DNA of 64,000 nt from Flavobacterium defluvii. Lineage in GTDB: Bacteria; Bacteroidota; Bacteroidia; Flavobacteriales; Flavobacteriaceae. The notes beneath the pieces were generated by a model, which had not been told where the DNA came from, searched no databases, and saw only the letters and a program-made list of their open reading frames with translations. Shown here piece after piece: positions 41,856-51,570 of this stretch. The position numbers and the translations under genes are program-made. Positions within the stretch are counted from its first letter, which is position 1. Each line of letters opens with the position of its first letter. The stretch spans positions 186,001 through 250,000 of the forward strand of contig NZ_FQWC01000007.1 in NCBI RefSeq assembly GCF_900129555.1, written 5' to 3'.

Positions 41856-42260
41856 ATGGAAATCAGAAAAATTCAGGCTTCAGAAACCTGGCAGATAAGA
41901 CATGAAGTCATGTGGCCAGATAAGCCCTTTGAATTTGTACAGTTAGAAGAAGATAATTCAGGATTTCATTTTGGAGTTTTTGAAGAAGATAAATTAGTTT
42001 CTATCGTATCCTGTTTTATTGAAGAAAAAGAAATGCAGTTTCGAAAATTAGCAACTTTAGAAAAATTTCAGGGAAAGGGAATTGCATCAAAGCTTTTAGA
42101 ATATATCCTGAATTTTGCAAAAGAAAAAAAGATAGAAAAAGTCTGGTGTAATGCCAGAACCAGCAAAAAGTCTTTTTATCAGAAATTCGGAATGAACGAT
42201 ACTTATGAAACTTTTATAAAAGCGGGTCAGGAATTTACAATAATGGAAATTAAACTTTAA
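41856..42260 (+). CDS. GNAT-family N-acetyltransferase
   Basis: A 134-residue acetyltransferase. The acetyl-CoA site is FRKLATLEKFQGKGIASKLLEYILNFAKEK (QGKGIA, ~72), and the second motif is VWCNARTSKKSFYQKFGM. The small size matches the YjcF/ElaA-like group. The substrate is unknown. It stands alone with a -7-like TAAATTTG at 41824-41831. Confidence 0.87.
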   Translation: MEIRKIQASETWQIRHEVMWPDKPFEFVQLEEDNSGFHFGVFEEDKLVSIVSCFIEEKEMQFRKLATLEKFQGKGIASKLLEYILNFAKEKKIEKVWCNARTSKKSFYQKFGMNDTYETFIKAGQEFTIMEIKL

Positions 42261-42455
42261 AAAATAATAATCTCATAATTTATTGTAAGTTTTTATTTTA
42301 CAGTTGTTTATAATTTTATTTTTTGAAAAAATAGTACTTTTCTTCATCTGTTCTTCATATAGAAAACCGATGAAAACGTTTTCGTTTTATATAACTGTTA
42401 AACGTTGTTAAAATTTCTTTTTTTGTTTTAATTCTTTTATTACTTTCGCACCCAA

Positions 42456-42830
42456 ATGAGAAAGTTAATAGTATTTTTAGTATTCATGAATTTGCTTCTG
42501 TTAGGCGGAGGCCAATATCTTAATGCAAATACTTTTTCTCATAATCATAGTCTTGCACAAAAACACAGAGTTAAATTTACAAGTCAGGATAGAGGCTCAT
42601 CGATTATAGAAGATGCTGATGTTGATCTTGAAGAAGACCTTGTGGGAAATGATGATGCTAATTTACTTACGGGTAAGTTTTTTGCTGTTTCGTACAGTTT
42701 AGTAGACACAATGTATCTAACACTTTTAGATCAGTCTGCTGCGAATGATTCAAATCGTTTAAAAATTTCTACGCCTATATTTGGGCATTCAAATCCTATC
42801 TACATTACTCTACGAGTATTAAGAATTTGA
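42456..42830 (+). CDS. Small secreted protein of unknown function
   Basis: A 124-residue protein with a signal peptide (MRKLIVFLVFMNLLLLGGGQYLNA). The mature part is acidic in the middle (EDADVDLEEDLVGNDDAN) and ends with a hydrophobic strand-rich tail (IYITLRVLRI). No family recognised. It is 170 nt upstream of an RND efflux operon but separated by an inverted repeat, so it is probably a separate unit. The preceding 195 nt show only AT-rich DNA and a GAAAACGTTTTC palindrome at 42372. Confidence 0.6.
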   Translation: MRKLIVFLVFMNLLLLGGGQYLNANTFSHNHSLAQKHRVKFTSQDRGSSIIEDADVDLEEDLVGNDDANLLTGKFFAVSYSLVDTMYLTLLDQSAANDSNRLKISTPIFGHSNPIYITLRVLRI

Positions 42831-42836
42831 TTTTAC

Positions 42837-42888
42837 AATATACATCGGTTACCTAAGTTGTGATCTCCATATCTCGTTGATGTATATT
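42837..42888. promoter_or_regulatory. 10-bp inverted repeat before the RND operon
   Basis: AATATACATC (42837-42846) pairs with GATGTATATT (42879-42888) across 32 nt, and TTTT follows. It may be a weak terminator of the small gene or a regulator site for the efflux operon. Confidence 0.4.
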
Positions 42889-43000
42889 TTTACTTCTACT
42901 TATATGAAAGTTAAGTTCTGACTGAGGCTGACTGATGCATTTATCATCTTAACAGAATCATTATTCCAAGCATTCAATCGCTTAATTTCCAAACTAAATC

Positions 43001-44083
43001 ATGAAAAAAATTATCGTGTTCACGGGCTTGATTGCCCTAGTGTGCCTAACTAGTTGTACATCTAAAAAAGAAGAAAAAGAAGAAGTAGAAAAATTCACGG
43101 TTACAAACCCTGTTAGAATTGACACTTCATTTACCAAACAATATGTTTCGCAGATTAAATCTGTTCGAAATATCGAAATCCGTGCTCAGGAAAAAGGGTT
43201 TTTACAAAACATTTATGTTGACGAAGGTCAGTTTGTAAAAGCTGGACAATTGTTGTTCAGAATTATGCCAAACATGTATCAGGCAGAATTACTTAAAGCA
43301 CAAGCAGAGCAAAAATCTACAGAAATTGAATTGCAAAATGCTAAATTACTGGCAGATAAAAATATTGTTTCTAAAAACGAATTGAGTGTTGCACAAGCAA
43401 AACTACAATCTGCAAAAGCAGAAGTAGCACTGGCAAAACTACATTTATCATTCACAGAAATCAGAGCTCCATTTGACGGAACTATCGACAGAATTCCTTT
43501 AAAATTAGGAAGTCTTATTGATGAAGGCGAATTATTAACAAGCCTTTCAGACAACAGCCAAATGTTTGCATACTTCAATGTTTCTGAGCCGGAATATCTT
43601 CAATATCAAACTGATGTAAAAGACCGAGCTGACAATAAAGTAAGCTTAGTTTTGGCAAATGGAGATACTTTTAAAGAAAAAGGAAACGTAGAAGTTATCG
43701 AAAGTGAATTTAATAATGAAACAGGAAACATTGCTTTTAGAGCAAGATTCCCAAATTCAGGAAAACTACTTAGAAATGGTGAAACCGGACAAGTCCAAAT
43801 GATGGTTCCGCTTAAAAATGCTATCGTAATTCCGCAAAAAGCAACTTATGAAATTCAGGATAAAAAATATGTTTTTATAGTAGATAAAAATGATAAAGTA
43901 AGCTCAAGAGAAATCATAATTACAGGTGAAATTCCAGATTTGTATGTGATAAAAAGCGGAGTTACTGAAAATGATAAAATTTTACTTGAAGGGGTTCAGA
44001 AAGTAAAAGAAAATGATAAGATTAAATATGAATTCCAATCGCCAAAAGAGGTAATCAATCATTTGCGTGTTAAAGCAGAATAA
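43001..44083 (+). CDS. RND efflux periplasmic adaptor lipoprotein
   Basis: A 360-residue membrane fusion protein with lipobox LTSC (Cys19) after MKKIIVFTGLIALVCLTSC. Lipoyl half one is EIRAQEKGFLQNIYVDEGQFVKAGQLL (~58), the helical hairpin spans ~85-135, lipoyl half two is EIRAPFDGTIDRIPLKLGSLI (~155), and a beta-barrel and membrane-proximal domain follow. It is the first gene of a three-gene pump and connects the inner permease with the outer channel. Confidence 0.94.
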   Translation: MKKIIVFTGLIALVCLTSCTSKKEEKEEVEKFTVTNPVRIDTSFTKQYVSQIKSVRNIEIRAQEKGFLQNIYVDEGQFVKAGQLLFRIMPNMYQAELLKAQAEQKSTEIELQNAKLLADKNIVSKNELSVAQAKLQSAKAEVALAKLHLSFTEIRAPFDGTIDRIPLKLGSLIDEGELLTSLSDNSQMFAYFNVSEPEYLQYQTDVKDRADNKVSLVLANGDTFKEKGNVEVIESEFNNETGNIAFRARFPNSGKLLRNGETGQVQMMVPLKNAIVIPQKATYEIQDKKYVFIVDKNDKVSSREIIITGEIPDLYVIKSGVTENDKILLEGVQKVKENDKIKYEFQSPKEVINHLRVKAE

Positions 44084-44140
44084 TTTCTGTCTCGATTACC
44101 AATTGATTCGCATTTATTTTAATCATAAAAAAGTATAAAA

Positions 44141-47100
44141 ATGTTTAATAAATTTATTCAAAGACCAGTACTGTCGATAGTAATATCGCTTATCATTGTC
44201 TTTTTGGGAGTACTTTCGGTATTAAATTTACCAATTACCCAATTCCCGACAATTTCACCACCAATGGTGAATGTTACTGCAGATTATCCGGGATCAAACG
44301 GTGAGTTGATGATCAAGGCGGTTGTTATTCCCCTTGAAAGAGCTTTAAATGGTGTTCCCGGAATGAAATATATGGCTTCTGATGCCGGAAACGATGGTGA
44401 AGCAACAATTAAAGTTGTATTTAACTTAGGAACAGATCCTAATCAGGCAGCAATTAATGTTCAAAACCGTGTGGCTTCGGTTACCAATAAATTACCTCCA
44501 TTAGTAATTCGAGAGGGTATTAAAATTACCCGTGAAGTACCAAGTATGCTTATGTACGTGAACCTTTATAGTACGGATAAAAATACCGACATGAAGTTCT
44601 TGTACAACTATGCTGATATCAACGTACTTTCTGAATTAAAAAGGGTAAACGGTATTGGTTCCGGAGATATCTTAGGTACACGTGAATATGCTATGCGTAT
44701 CTGGCTGAAACCAGATCGTATGTTGGCTTATAAAATTTCTGCTGATGAAATAATGGAAGCATTATCAAGTCAGAGTTTGGAGGCTTCTCCGGGTAAAACA
44801 GGGGAAAGTTCCGGGAAACGTTCTCAGGCGTTTGAGTATGTATTGAAATATTCAGGACGTTTTACAACAAAAGAACAATATGAAAATATCGTAGTAAAAG
44901 CCAATCCAAACGGAGAACTTTTACGTTTAAAAGATGTTGCCAAAGTTGAATTTGGAAGCTCGATGTATGATATCTATTCTAACTTGAATGGAAGACCTTC
45001 TGCCGCTATTGTATTAAAACAATCTTTTGGTAGTAACGCGAATCAGGTTATTGAAGAGGTAAAAGCGAAATTAGAAAAAATCAAACAAAAATTTCCAAAA
45101 GGAATGGATTATGAAATCTCTTATGACGTTTCTAAATTCCTTGATGCTTCTATCGAAAAAGTAATCCATACCCTGGTTGAAGCTTTCGTTTTGGTAGGTT
45201 TGGTAGTATTCCTGTTTTTAGGAGACTGGCGCTCGACGGTTATTCCGGCAATTGCGGTACCCGTTTCGCTTGTAGGAACCTTTGTGTTCATGACATTTTT
45301 TGATATTTCATTAAACTTAATCACATTATTCGCTCTGGTTTTGGCGATCGGGGTCGTAGTCGATGACGCAATTGTAGTTATCGAAGCCGTTCACGCCAAG
45401 ATGGAAGAGGAGCATCTGTCGCCATTTAAGGCAACTAAAAAAGCAATGCACGAAATTGCGGGGGCAATTATTGCGATTACTTTCCTTATGGCGGCAGTAT
45501 TTATTCCGGTTGCATTTATGTCAGGTCCTGTTGGGGTATTCTACAGACAGTTCTCTGTAACTATGGCAACGGCAATTATACTTTCTGGTATTGTGGCTTT
45601 AACTTTGACACCGGCACTTTGTGCGATGATGTTAAAAAATAATCATGGTACACCTAAAAAGAAAACACCAGTAAATAGATTTATAGACTGGTTTAATGAT
45701 AAATTTAATCTTGCTCAGGGCAGATATCAAAATCTGTTAGGTAAAATTATCGACAGAAGAGTAGTTACTATCGTGGCGCTTCTTGGTTTCTGTGCAGGAA
45801 CATGGATAATAAGCAGTAATGTTCCTTCAGGATTTATTCCAAATGAGGATCAGGGAATGTTTTATGCCGTTATTCAAACACCTCCGGGATCATCACTAGA
45901 AAGAACTAATAATATAGCAGAGAGAGTTCAGAAAATTGCAGAAACTATCGATGGAGTAAAATCAGTTTCGTCATTAGCAGGTTATGAAATCTTATCTGAA
46001 GGTACAGGAGCAAACTCAGGAACTTGTTTAGTGAACCTTAAGGACTGGAGCGACAGAAAAGAATCTGTTCTTGAAATCATGAAAGAAATGGAGGAAAAAT
46101 GTAAAGATATTGCAGGAGCAAATATCGAGTTTTTCCAGCCGCCAGCTGTACCGGGTTATGGTGCTGCCGGAGGATTTGAGCTTCGTTTGTTAGATAAAAC
46201 GGGTTCTGGAGATTATAAAAGAATGGAGCAGGTAAATAACGATTTTGTTGCTGAATTAAACAGACATCCGGAATTGTCGAACGTATTTAGTTTTTACAGT
46301 TCTAGTTTCCCTCAGTATATGATGAAAGTAGACAATGATCTGGCACAGCAAAAAGGTGTTTCTATCGAAAATGCTATGAACACATTGTCAACGCTTGTGG
46401 GAAGTAACTACGAAATCAGTTTTATTAAATTTGGTATCAACTATAAAGTAATTGTTCAGGCTTCTCCTGAATACCGCGCACTGCCAGAAGATATCCTGAA
46501 ATTGTATGTAAAAAACGATCGTGATGAAATGGTACCTTTTTCTGCTTTTATGAGATTAGAAAAAGTATATGGACTTTCTGAAATTACAAGACATAATATG
46601 TACACTTCTACACAAATTAGTGGTTCTGCAGCTCCGGGATATAGTTCCGGAACAGCGATTAAAGTAATTCAGGAAGTTGCAGCAAAAAAATTACCAAGAG
46701 GATATGATATTGACTGGGCAGGTATTTCTGCCGATGAGGTTGCTCAGGGTAATCAGGCAATTTGGGTATTCTTAATCTGTTTAGGATTCGTTTACTTAGT
46801 ATTAGCAGCACAATACGAAAGTTTTATTCTGCCTTTGTCAGTAATTCTTTCATTGCCAGCGGGTATTTTTGGAGCTTTCCTTCTGTTAAAATTAACCGGA
46901 TTAGAGAATAATATTTACGCTCAGGTTGCAATGGTAATGCTTATTGGTTTATTAGGTAAAAATGCCGTTTTGATTGTAGAGTTTGCTATTCAAAGACACG
47001 CAGCAGGATTATCAGTTTTACAAGCAGCAATGGAAGGAGCAAAAGCGAGGTTCCGTCCTATCTTGATGACTTCATTTGCTTTCATCGCCGGATTATTGCC

Positions 47101-47308
47101 GCTTGCTTTTGCAACTGGTCCGGGTAAAATTGGAAACAGAACAATTGGTACTGCAGCTGCGGGAGGTATGCTTGTAGGAACTATTTGCGGAGTATTTGTG
47201 ATTCCGGGATTGTATTTCATATTCGCTAAAGTTGCCGAGAAGTACAAATTAGTAAAACATGAAGAAGAAAATCCACTAACAGAAGAAATTGATAACAATC
47301 ATGTATAA
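44141..47308 (+). CDS. RND multidrug efflux permease (HAE1 family)
   Basis: A 1055-residue proton-drug antiporter of the AcrB type. Twelve membrane helices with two large periplasmic loops are evident. The family start is MFNKFIQRPVLSIVISLIIVFLGVLSVLNLPITQFPTISPP, the proton-relay pair Asp-Asp is in AIGVVVDDAIVVIEAV (~410), and the second-half signature is MLIGLLGKNAVLIVEFA (~942). Full length and intact. The stop overlaps the next gene's start by eight bases. Confidence 0.96.
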   Translation: MFNKFIQRPVLSIVISLIIVFLGVLSVLNLPITQFPTISPPMVNVTADYPGSNGELMIKAVVIPLERALNGVPGMKYMASDAGNDGEATIKVVFNLGTDPNQAAINVQNRVASVTNKLPPLVIREGIKITREVPSMLMYVNLYSTDKNTDMKFLYNYADINVLSELKRVNGIGSGDILGTREYAMRIWLKPDRMLAYKISADEIMEALSSQSLEASPGKTGESSGKRSQAFEYVLKYSGRFTTKEQYENIVVKANPNGELLRLKDVAKVEFGSSMYDIYSNLNGRPSAAIVLKQSFGSNANQVIEEVKAKLEKIKQKFPKGMDYEISYDVSKFLDASIEKVIHTLVEAFVLVGLVVFLFLGDWRSTVIPAIAVPVSLVGTFVFMTFFDISLNLITLFALVLAIGVVVDDAIVVIEAVHAKMEEEHLSPFKATKKAMHEIAGAIIAITFLMAAVFIPVAFMSGPVGVFYRQFSVTMATAIILSGIVALTLTPALCAMMLKNNHGTPKKKTPVNRFIDWFNDKFNLAQGRYQNLLGKIIDRRVVTIVALLGFCAGTWIISSNVPSGFIPNEDQGMFYAVIQTPPGSSLERTNNIAERVQKIAETIDGVKSVSSLAGYEILSEGTGANSGTCLVNLKDWSDRKESVLEIMKEMEEKCKDIAGANIEFFQPPAVPGYGAAGGFELRLLDKTGSGDYKRMEQVNNDFVAELNRHPELSNVFSFYSSSFPQYMMKVDNDLAQQKGVSIENAMNTLSTLVGSNYEISFIKFGINYKVIVQASPEYRALPEDILKLYVKNDRDEMVPFSAFMRLEKVYGLSEITRHNMYTSTQISGSAAPGYSSGTAIKVIQEVAAKKLPRGYDIDWAGISADEVAQGNQAIWVFLICLGFVYLVLAAQYESFILPLSVILSLPAGIFGAFLLLKLTGLENNIYAQVAMVMLIGLLGKNAVLIVEFAIQRHAAGLSVLQAAMEGAKARFRPILMTSFAFIAGLLPLAFATGPGKIGNRTIGTAAAGGMLVGTICGVFVIPGLYFIFAKVAEKYKLVKHEEENPLTEEIDNNHV

Positions 47309-48740
47309 AGTTAAAACATATCAATACAGTATTGCATTGGGCTTATGTCTTGCCGTGGCAGGATGTAAAGCTCCTGCAGCTGAAACAGCAAGTACAAGCG
47401 CTCCGGTTCCGGAAGCATTTGGAAACGTAAAATCTCAGGACACAACCAATATCTCTTCTCTAAAATGGAAAGAATTCTTTAAAGATCAAAACCTTGTAGA
47501 GTTAATTGATATTGCACTGAAAAATAATCAGGAACTAAACATGACTTTGCAGGAAATTGAAATCGCAAAGAATGATATTCGAGTTCGTAAAGGTGCCTTA
47601 CTGCCAACAGTTGGAGTTCGTGCCGGAGCAGGAATCGAAAAAGTCGGCCGTTATACAAGCCAGGGTGCCGGTGATGCTACTACAGAAATTAAACCAGGAG
47701 TTGAAACACCAGATCCGTTACCGGATTATACCATTGCAGCTTATGCAAATTGGGAAGTGGATATCTGGAAAAAACTTCGTAATTCTAAAAAAGCAGCTGT
47801 AAACCGTTATTTAGCAACTGTTGAAGGTAAAAACTTTGTGGTTACAAATCTTATTGCTGAAATCGCCGATTCTTATTACGAATTATTGGCTTTAGATAGT
47901 CAGTTAGAAATTGTAAAACAAACTATTGAATTGCAGACAAACGCTTTAGAAATTGTAAAAGTACAAAAACAAGCTGCAAGAGCAACAGAACTTGGAGTTC
48001 AGAAATTTCAGGCTGAGGTTTTAACTTCAAAAAGTTTAGAGTTTGATATTCTTCAGAAAATAAAAGAAAACGAAAACAAAATCAACTTTTTGTTAGGACG
48101 TTATCCTCAGGATATCAAAAGAGATAAAACCAATTTTACAGATTTGCTTCCGGCAGCTGTAAATTCTGGAATTCCATCTCAATTGTTAACAAATCGTCCA
48201 GATGTTAAGCAGGCAGAATTAGAATTAGTTGCAGCAAAACTAGATGTAAAAGTAGCTCGCGCTGAGTTTTATCCTTCACTAGATATTTCGGCAGCTTTTG
48301 GAGTTCAGGCGTTTAAACCATCTTATTTGTTTACATTTCCTGAATCACTGCTTTATTCTTTAGCCGGAGATCTGGCTGCGCCTTTAATTAACAGAAACGC
48401 AATTAAAGCGGAATTTTCTAGTGCCAATGCAAGACAGCTTCAGGCATTGTACAATTATGATAAAACTATTCTAAATGCTTATTTAGAAGTTTCAACTCAG
48501 CTTTCTAAAATCGAAAATCTTCAAAAAGGATATGATTTAAAATCTCAGCAAGTTGACGCTTTAAATAGATCAATTGATGTTTCAAATGATTTGTTTAAAT
48601 CAGCAAGAGTAGATTATTTTGAGGTTTTAATGACGCAGAGAGATGCATTAGAAGCTAAACTGGAATTAATCGATACTAAAAAAGAACAACTTAATGCTGC
48701 AGTTCATGTTTACAGAGACCTGGGCGGCGGATGGAAATAA
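47301..48740 (+). CDS. RND outer-membrane channel lipoprotein (OprM/NodT type)
   Basis: A 479-residue outer-membrane factor. I chose the start MYKVKTYQYS at 47301, four codons inside the longest reading, because it overlaps the permease stop by only eight bases and precedes a normal lipobox (LAVAGC). The SLKWKEFFKDQNLVELIDIALKNNQEL opening, two OEP repeats, LLTNRPDVKQAELELVAAKLDVKVARAEFYPSL (~290), and end at HVYRDLGGGWK are typical of the NodT family. It completes the pump. Confidence 0.94.
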   Translation: MYKVKTYQYSIALGLCLAVAGCKAPAAETASTSAPVPEAFGNVKSQDTTNISSLKWKEFFKDQNLVELIDIALKNNQELNMTLQEIEIAKNDIRVRKGALLPTVGVRAGAGIEKVGRYTSQGAGDATTEIKPGVETPDPLPDYTIAAYANWEVDIWKKLRNSKKAAVNRYLATVEGKNFVVTNLIAEIADSYYELLALDSQLEIVKQTIELQTNALEIVKVQKQAARATELGVQKFQAEVLTSKSLEFDILQKIKENENKINFLLGRYPQDIKRDKTNFTDLLPAAVNSGIPSQLLTNRPDVKQAELELVAAKLDVKVARAEFYPSLDISAAFGVQAFKPSYLFTFPESLLYSLAGDLAAPLINRNAIKAEFSSANARQLQALYNYDKTILNAYLEVSTQLSKIENLQKGYDLKSQQVDALNRSIDVSNDLFKSARVDYFEVLMTQRDALEAKLELIDTKKEQLNAAVHVYRDLGGGWK

Positions 48741-48763
48741 TATTGCCAATTAATTTGTAGAGA

Positions 48764-48803
48764 AAAAAGCCTTTCGGGAGTAAAATTCTGAAAGGCTTTT
48801 TTT
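48764..48803 (+). terminator. Terminator after the RND operon
   Basis: AAAAAGCCTTTC and GAAAGGCTTTTT around GGGAGTAAAATTCT, followed by a T run. Its loop word GGGAGTAAAAT returns, inverted, in the terminator at 49238. Confidence 0.82.
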
Positions 48804-48869
48804 GTTTTTGAGATTCATATTAAATTGATAGAAAATAATTATATTTATAAAATTATAAAGCGTATTTCC

Positions 48870-49238
48870 ATGAAAAAGTTTCTGCTGTTATTAATCATTT
48901 TTAGTCTTTTTGGATGTAAAAAGTTTGTTGTTTCATTTGAACAGCCAACTGACAAGAAGTTGGATAATTTAAAGATGGAAGTGCTCCTGGACAAAAAGAA
49001 AGTTCAGGAAATTAATCTAAAAGCTGCAGACGGAATGCCTGGTTATGAAACGGTTTCGCTTTCAGTATCTGATGAGGGAAAACACCAGCTTCAGGTAAAA
49101 GTAAAAGACACAATATTTAATTATGAAATAAAATATCCCGAAGAAAAATATGTTTTGGTAACTGCACACTTAAAAAATAATGGAAAAGTACACGTCGGAA
49201 TTTTAAAACAAGCGTACAAATACAGATTAATAAAATAA
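48870..49238 (+). CDS. Small lipoprotein of unknown function
   Basis: A 122-residue protein starting MKKFLLLLIIFSLFGCKK with lipobox LFGC (Cys16). I rejected the longer in-frame start at 48825 because the signal peptide begins here. The mature part is basic and strand-rich (LKMEVLLDKKKVQEINLKAADG, YEIKYPEEKYVLVTAHLK). No family recognised. It is enclosed by two terminators that share an inverted loop sequence. Confidence 0.75.
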   Translation: MKKFLLLLIIFSLFGCKKFVVSFEQPTDKKLDNLKMEVLLDKKKVQEINLKAADGMPGYETVSLSVSDEGKHQLQVKVKDTIFNYEIKYPEEKYVLVTAHLKNNGKVHVGILKQAYKYRLIK

Positions 49239-49279
49239 AAAAAGAGCCTTTTAGGATTTTACTCCCAAAAGGCTTTTTA
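49238..49279. terminator. Bidirectional terminator before the beta-glucosidase gene
   Basis: AGCCTTTT (49245-49252) and AAAAGGCT (49267-49274), loop AGGATTTTACTCCC, T run on the plus strand and A run for the convergent gene. The loop contains the reverse complement of the word in the terminator at 48764. Confidence 0.78.
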
Positions 49280-49293
49280 TTTGAATAGATAAT

Positions 49294-50646
49294 TTAAGAT
49301 AAAAAATCTTTAAACCACAATCCTGAATTTTTGATGGTTCTTTTTTGCGTTTCAAAATCAACATGAATTAATCCGAAACGAGCGTTATAACCTTCAGCCC
49401 ATTCGAAGTTATCTGTTAAACTCCATACAAAATAACCTTCGACATTTAAACCTTCGTTTTTGGCTTTTAAAATTTGTTCTAAGTTATCCTGAATAAAATG
49501 AGTTCGTTTGATGTCAAATACTTTTCCGTTTGTAACTGTATCAGCGAAAGCTGCACCATTTTCGGTAATAATAATTTTTTTAATGTTTTTATATTCGTTG
49601 AATTTTTTCAAAACGTGATACAATGCAGGCGGATAAACTTCCCAGCCCATTTCGGTAGAAATTACATTTCGTTTTTCGGCACTTATTAATTCTGCGCCAA
49701 TATAAGGAGTTAAAATAGAAGATTTTACAACTTCGCGTGTATAACACTGTAATCCGATGAAATCAAAATCAAAAGCAAGATTATTTAAATCATCTTTTAA
49801 AATATAATTATTAAGCTTTTTAAGAACCGGAAGATCTTTTTGCGGATAACCCAATCCTAAAATCGGTTCAATAAAAGTTCTGTTTAGTAATGTATCAACA
49901 CGTTTTGCGGCTTCAAGATCCTTTGGATTATCTGTTGCGGGTTCGATATGCGTACATGAAAACGTAGTTCCGATATTAGCTTGCGGAATTCTGTTTCGCA
50001 ATATTTTTGCACCTGCAGCTGTAGCCAAAGTAACGTGATGCATGGCTTTTAAATAATTGGTGATTCCTTTTTTTCCCGGTGCGTGAATACCCAGAAAATA
50101 TCCAGCTCCCGTAAATACAGAAGGTTCATTGATTACTATCCAGTTTTTAACACGATCGCCAAAATATTGCGCACAAACTTCGACATATTCAGAAAACCAT
50201 GTAACAGATTCTCTGCTTGTCCAGCCGCCTTTTAATTCTAATTCATGTGGTAAATCCCAATGATAAAGCGTAATCCAGGGTTCAATTCCCGAAGCCAGTA
50301 ACGAATCGATAATTTTGTTATAATAATCAATTCCGGCCTGATTTACAGGATGAATTCCTGTTGGCATAATTCTGGGCCAGCTGATAGAAAATCGAAAATT
50401 AGGAATATTTAATTCCCGAATCAAATCAATATCGGTTTGATACGAGTTGTAGAAATCACAGGCGGTTAAGGCATTATGACCGTTTTTAATTTTTCCTTTT
50501 TGAGAAGTAAAAACATCCCAGATAGAAGAACCTTTTCCGTCGACATCATGTGCACCTTCAATTTGGAAAGCGGCGGTTGAAACACCCCACAAGAAATCTT
50601 CACCAAATTGGGTTTTGTTCAAAAATGAGTTTTCAATTTTATTCAT
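49294..50646 (-). CDS. GH1 beta-glucosidase
   Basis: A 450-residue cytosolic glycoside hydrolase family 1 enzyme that cleaves beta-glucosides. It begins FLWGVSTAAFQIEGAHDVDGKGSSIWD, with substrate-site WDLPHELELKGGW, acid/base Glu in NEPSVF (E174) and nucleophile Glu in IITENGAAF (E362), then the SLTDNFEWAEGYNARFGL end motif. Complete and with no signal peptide. It stands alone with its own upstream region. Confidence 0.96.
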   Translation of the reverse strand: MNKIENSFLNKTQFGEDFLWGVSTAAFQIEGAHDVDGKGSSIWDVFTSQKGKIKNGHNALTACDFYNSYQTDIDLIRELNIPNFRFSISWPRIMPTGIHPVNQAGIDYYNKIIDSLLASGIEPWITLYHWDLPHELELKGGWTSRESVTWFSEYVEVCAQYFGDRVKNWIVINEPSVFTGAGYFLGIHAPGKKGITNYLKAMHHVTLATAAGAKILRNRIPQANIGTTFSCTHIEPATDNPKDLEAAKRVDTLLNRTFIEPILGLGYPQKDLPVLKKLNNYILKDDLNNLAFDFDFIGLQCYTREVVKSSILTPYIGAELISAEKRNVISTEMGWEVYPPALYHVLKKFNEYKNIKKIIITENGAAFADTVTNGKVFDIKRTHFIQDNLEQILKAKNEGLNVEGYFVWSLTDNFEWAEGYNARFGLIHVDFETQKRTIKNSGLWFKDFLS

Positions 50647-50855
50647 TCAATAGTACTTTCCTTTATTTTAAACGATTTATTAGTGTAGGAAAGAAGATTG
50701 CATAGCTCTTAAAAAAAGCCATTCTTTGAATGATACCAGAAAATTTAGGTTAAAGAATTTCATAACGATTAGTTTTATATCAAATTAATAAAACTAATGT
50801 GAAATTATTGTAAAGCGATTATTATCAAAAGATTAAATAAAAAAAATGGAAAGAT

Positions 50856-51071
50856 TTAATCTTCCCATCCGCAAAGAGTCAAACCCAGACCCTGGGCTTT
50901 TTTTTGTGTTGTTTTTAAAACTTCATGACTGCATGAACTTAAGCCGCGGCAGGTTTCTTTGTAATGGTATTTTTTTGCACCGGCAGAACCACAAATAAAA
51001 ACGTAAGTTTCTGGTGGTCGAAATGAAGTTGAAAAAATAAAAAGTAAACGTAAAAGTAAAGTATATTTCAT
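50856..51071 (-). CDS. Small secreted cysteine/histidine protein
   Basis: A 71-residue protein with a short N-terminal hydrophobic segment (TLLLRLLFIFSTS) and the pattern YVFICGSAGAKKYHYKETCRGLSSC followed by KKAQGLGLTLCGWED. The K-Y-H-x3-C-R-x-L and C-G-W-E layout recalls a small zinc-binding module seen attached to many bacterial membrane proteins. The function is unknown. It follows the lipoprotein gene at 51080 by eight bases, in the same direction. Confidence 0.65.
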   Translation of the reverse strand: MKYTLLLRLLFIFSTSFRPPETYVFICGSAGAKKYHYKETCRGLSSCSHEVLKTTQKKAQGLGLTLCGWED

Positions 51072-51079
51072 GAGTTATT

Positions 51080-51487
51080 TTATTTGACAATTAAATCGTA
51101 TTGATTTCCTTTTTTATCTGTTGCTTTTAATTTACCGTATGCAATCCATTCGGTATTAATTTCGATTTCGGCAACGGTATCACTGTTTAAAATTCCGGCG
51201 CCATATTTTCCCTGAACATTTATGTTCCCAAAAACCGAATCGCCTATGGCATTTATTCCTTTTACATCGTAATTATATTCGTAATTTCCTGATGTTCCGG
51301 TTCGGTATTCGTAATGATAGGTTTTATTTACATGATACGTTTTAGCTTCTTCCGGCGTAATTGTTTTGCGATCATCGGCCGTAATTACCTCTTTATAAAA
51401 TGTTTTTATTTGAGATGGAGGTGCAGAAGTTTTTTTGCAGGAATAAAATGTAAATAATAAAACTATGATGAAGTAGTTTTTCAGCAT
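51080..51487 (-). CDS. Lipoprotein of unknown function
   Basis: A 135-residue lipoprotein with lipobox FYSC (Cys17, MLKNYFIIVLLFTFYSCKK). The mature domain is tyrosine- and glycine-rich with alternating strands (YHVNKTYHYEYRTGTSGNYEYNYD). No family recognised. It lies upstream of the small secreted gene at 50856 and 83 nt downstream of the HsdR-N-type gene, so the three may be one unit. Confidence 0.7.
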   Translation of the reverse strand: MLKNYFIIVLLFTFYSCKKTSAPPSQIKTFYKEVITADDRKTITPEEAKTYHVNKTYHYEYRTGTSGNYEYNYDVKGINAIGDSVFGNINVQGKYGAGILNSDTVAEIEINTEWIAYGKLKATDKKGNQYDLIVK

Positions 51488-51570
51488 AGGCGTTTGTGGT
51501 ATTTGGTTAGACTTAATTTGTTTTTGGATGTGATAAATCTAATTAGAATTATGGTTTTTAAAATGAGTAT

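Noticed and set aside
42372..42383. GAAAACGTTTTC palindrome as a regulator site
   Set aside because: Such short AT-rich palindromes are expected by chance here and it lacks a matching partner at a promoter.
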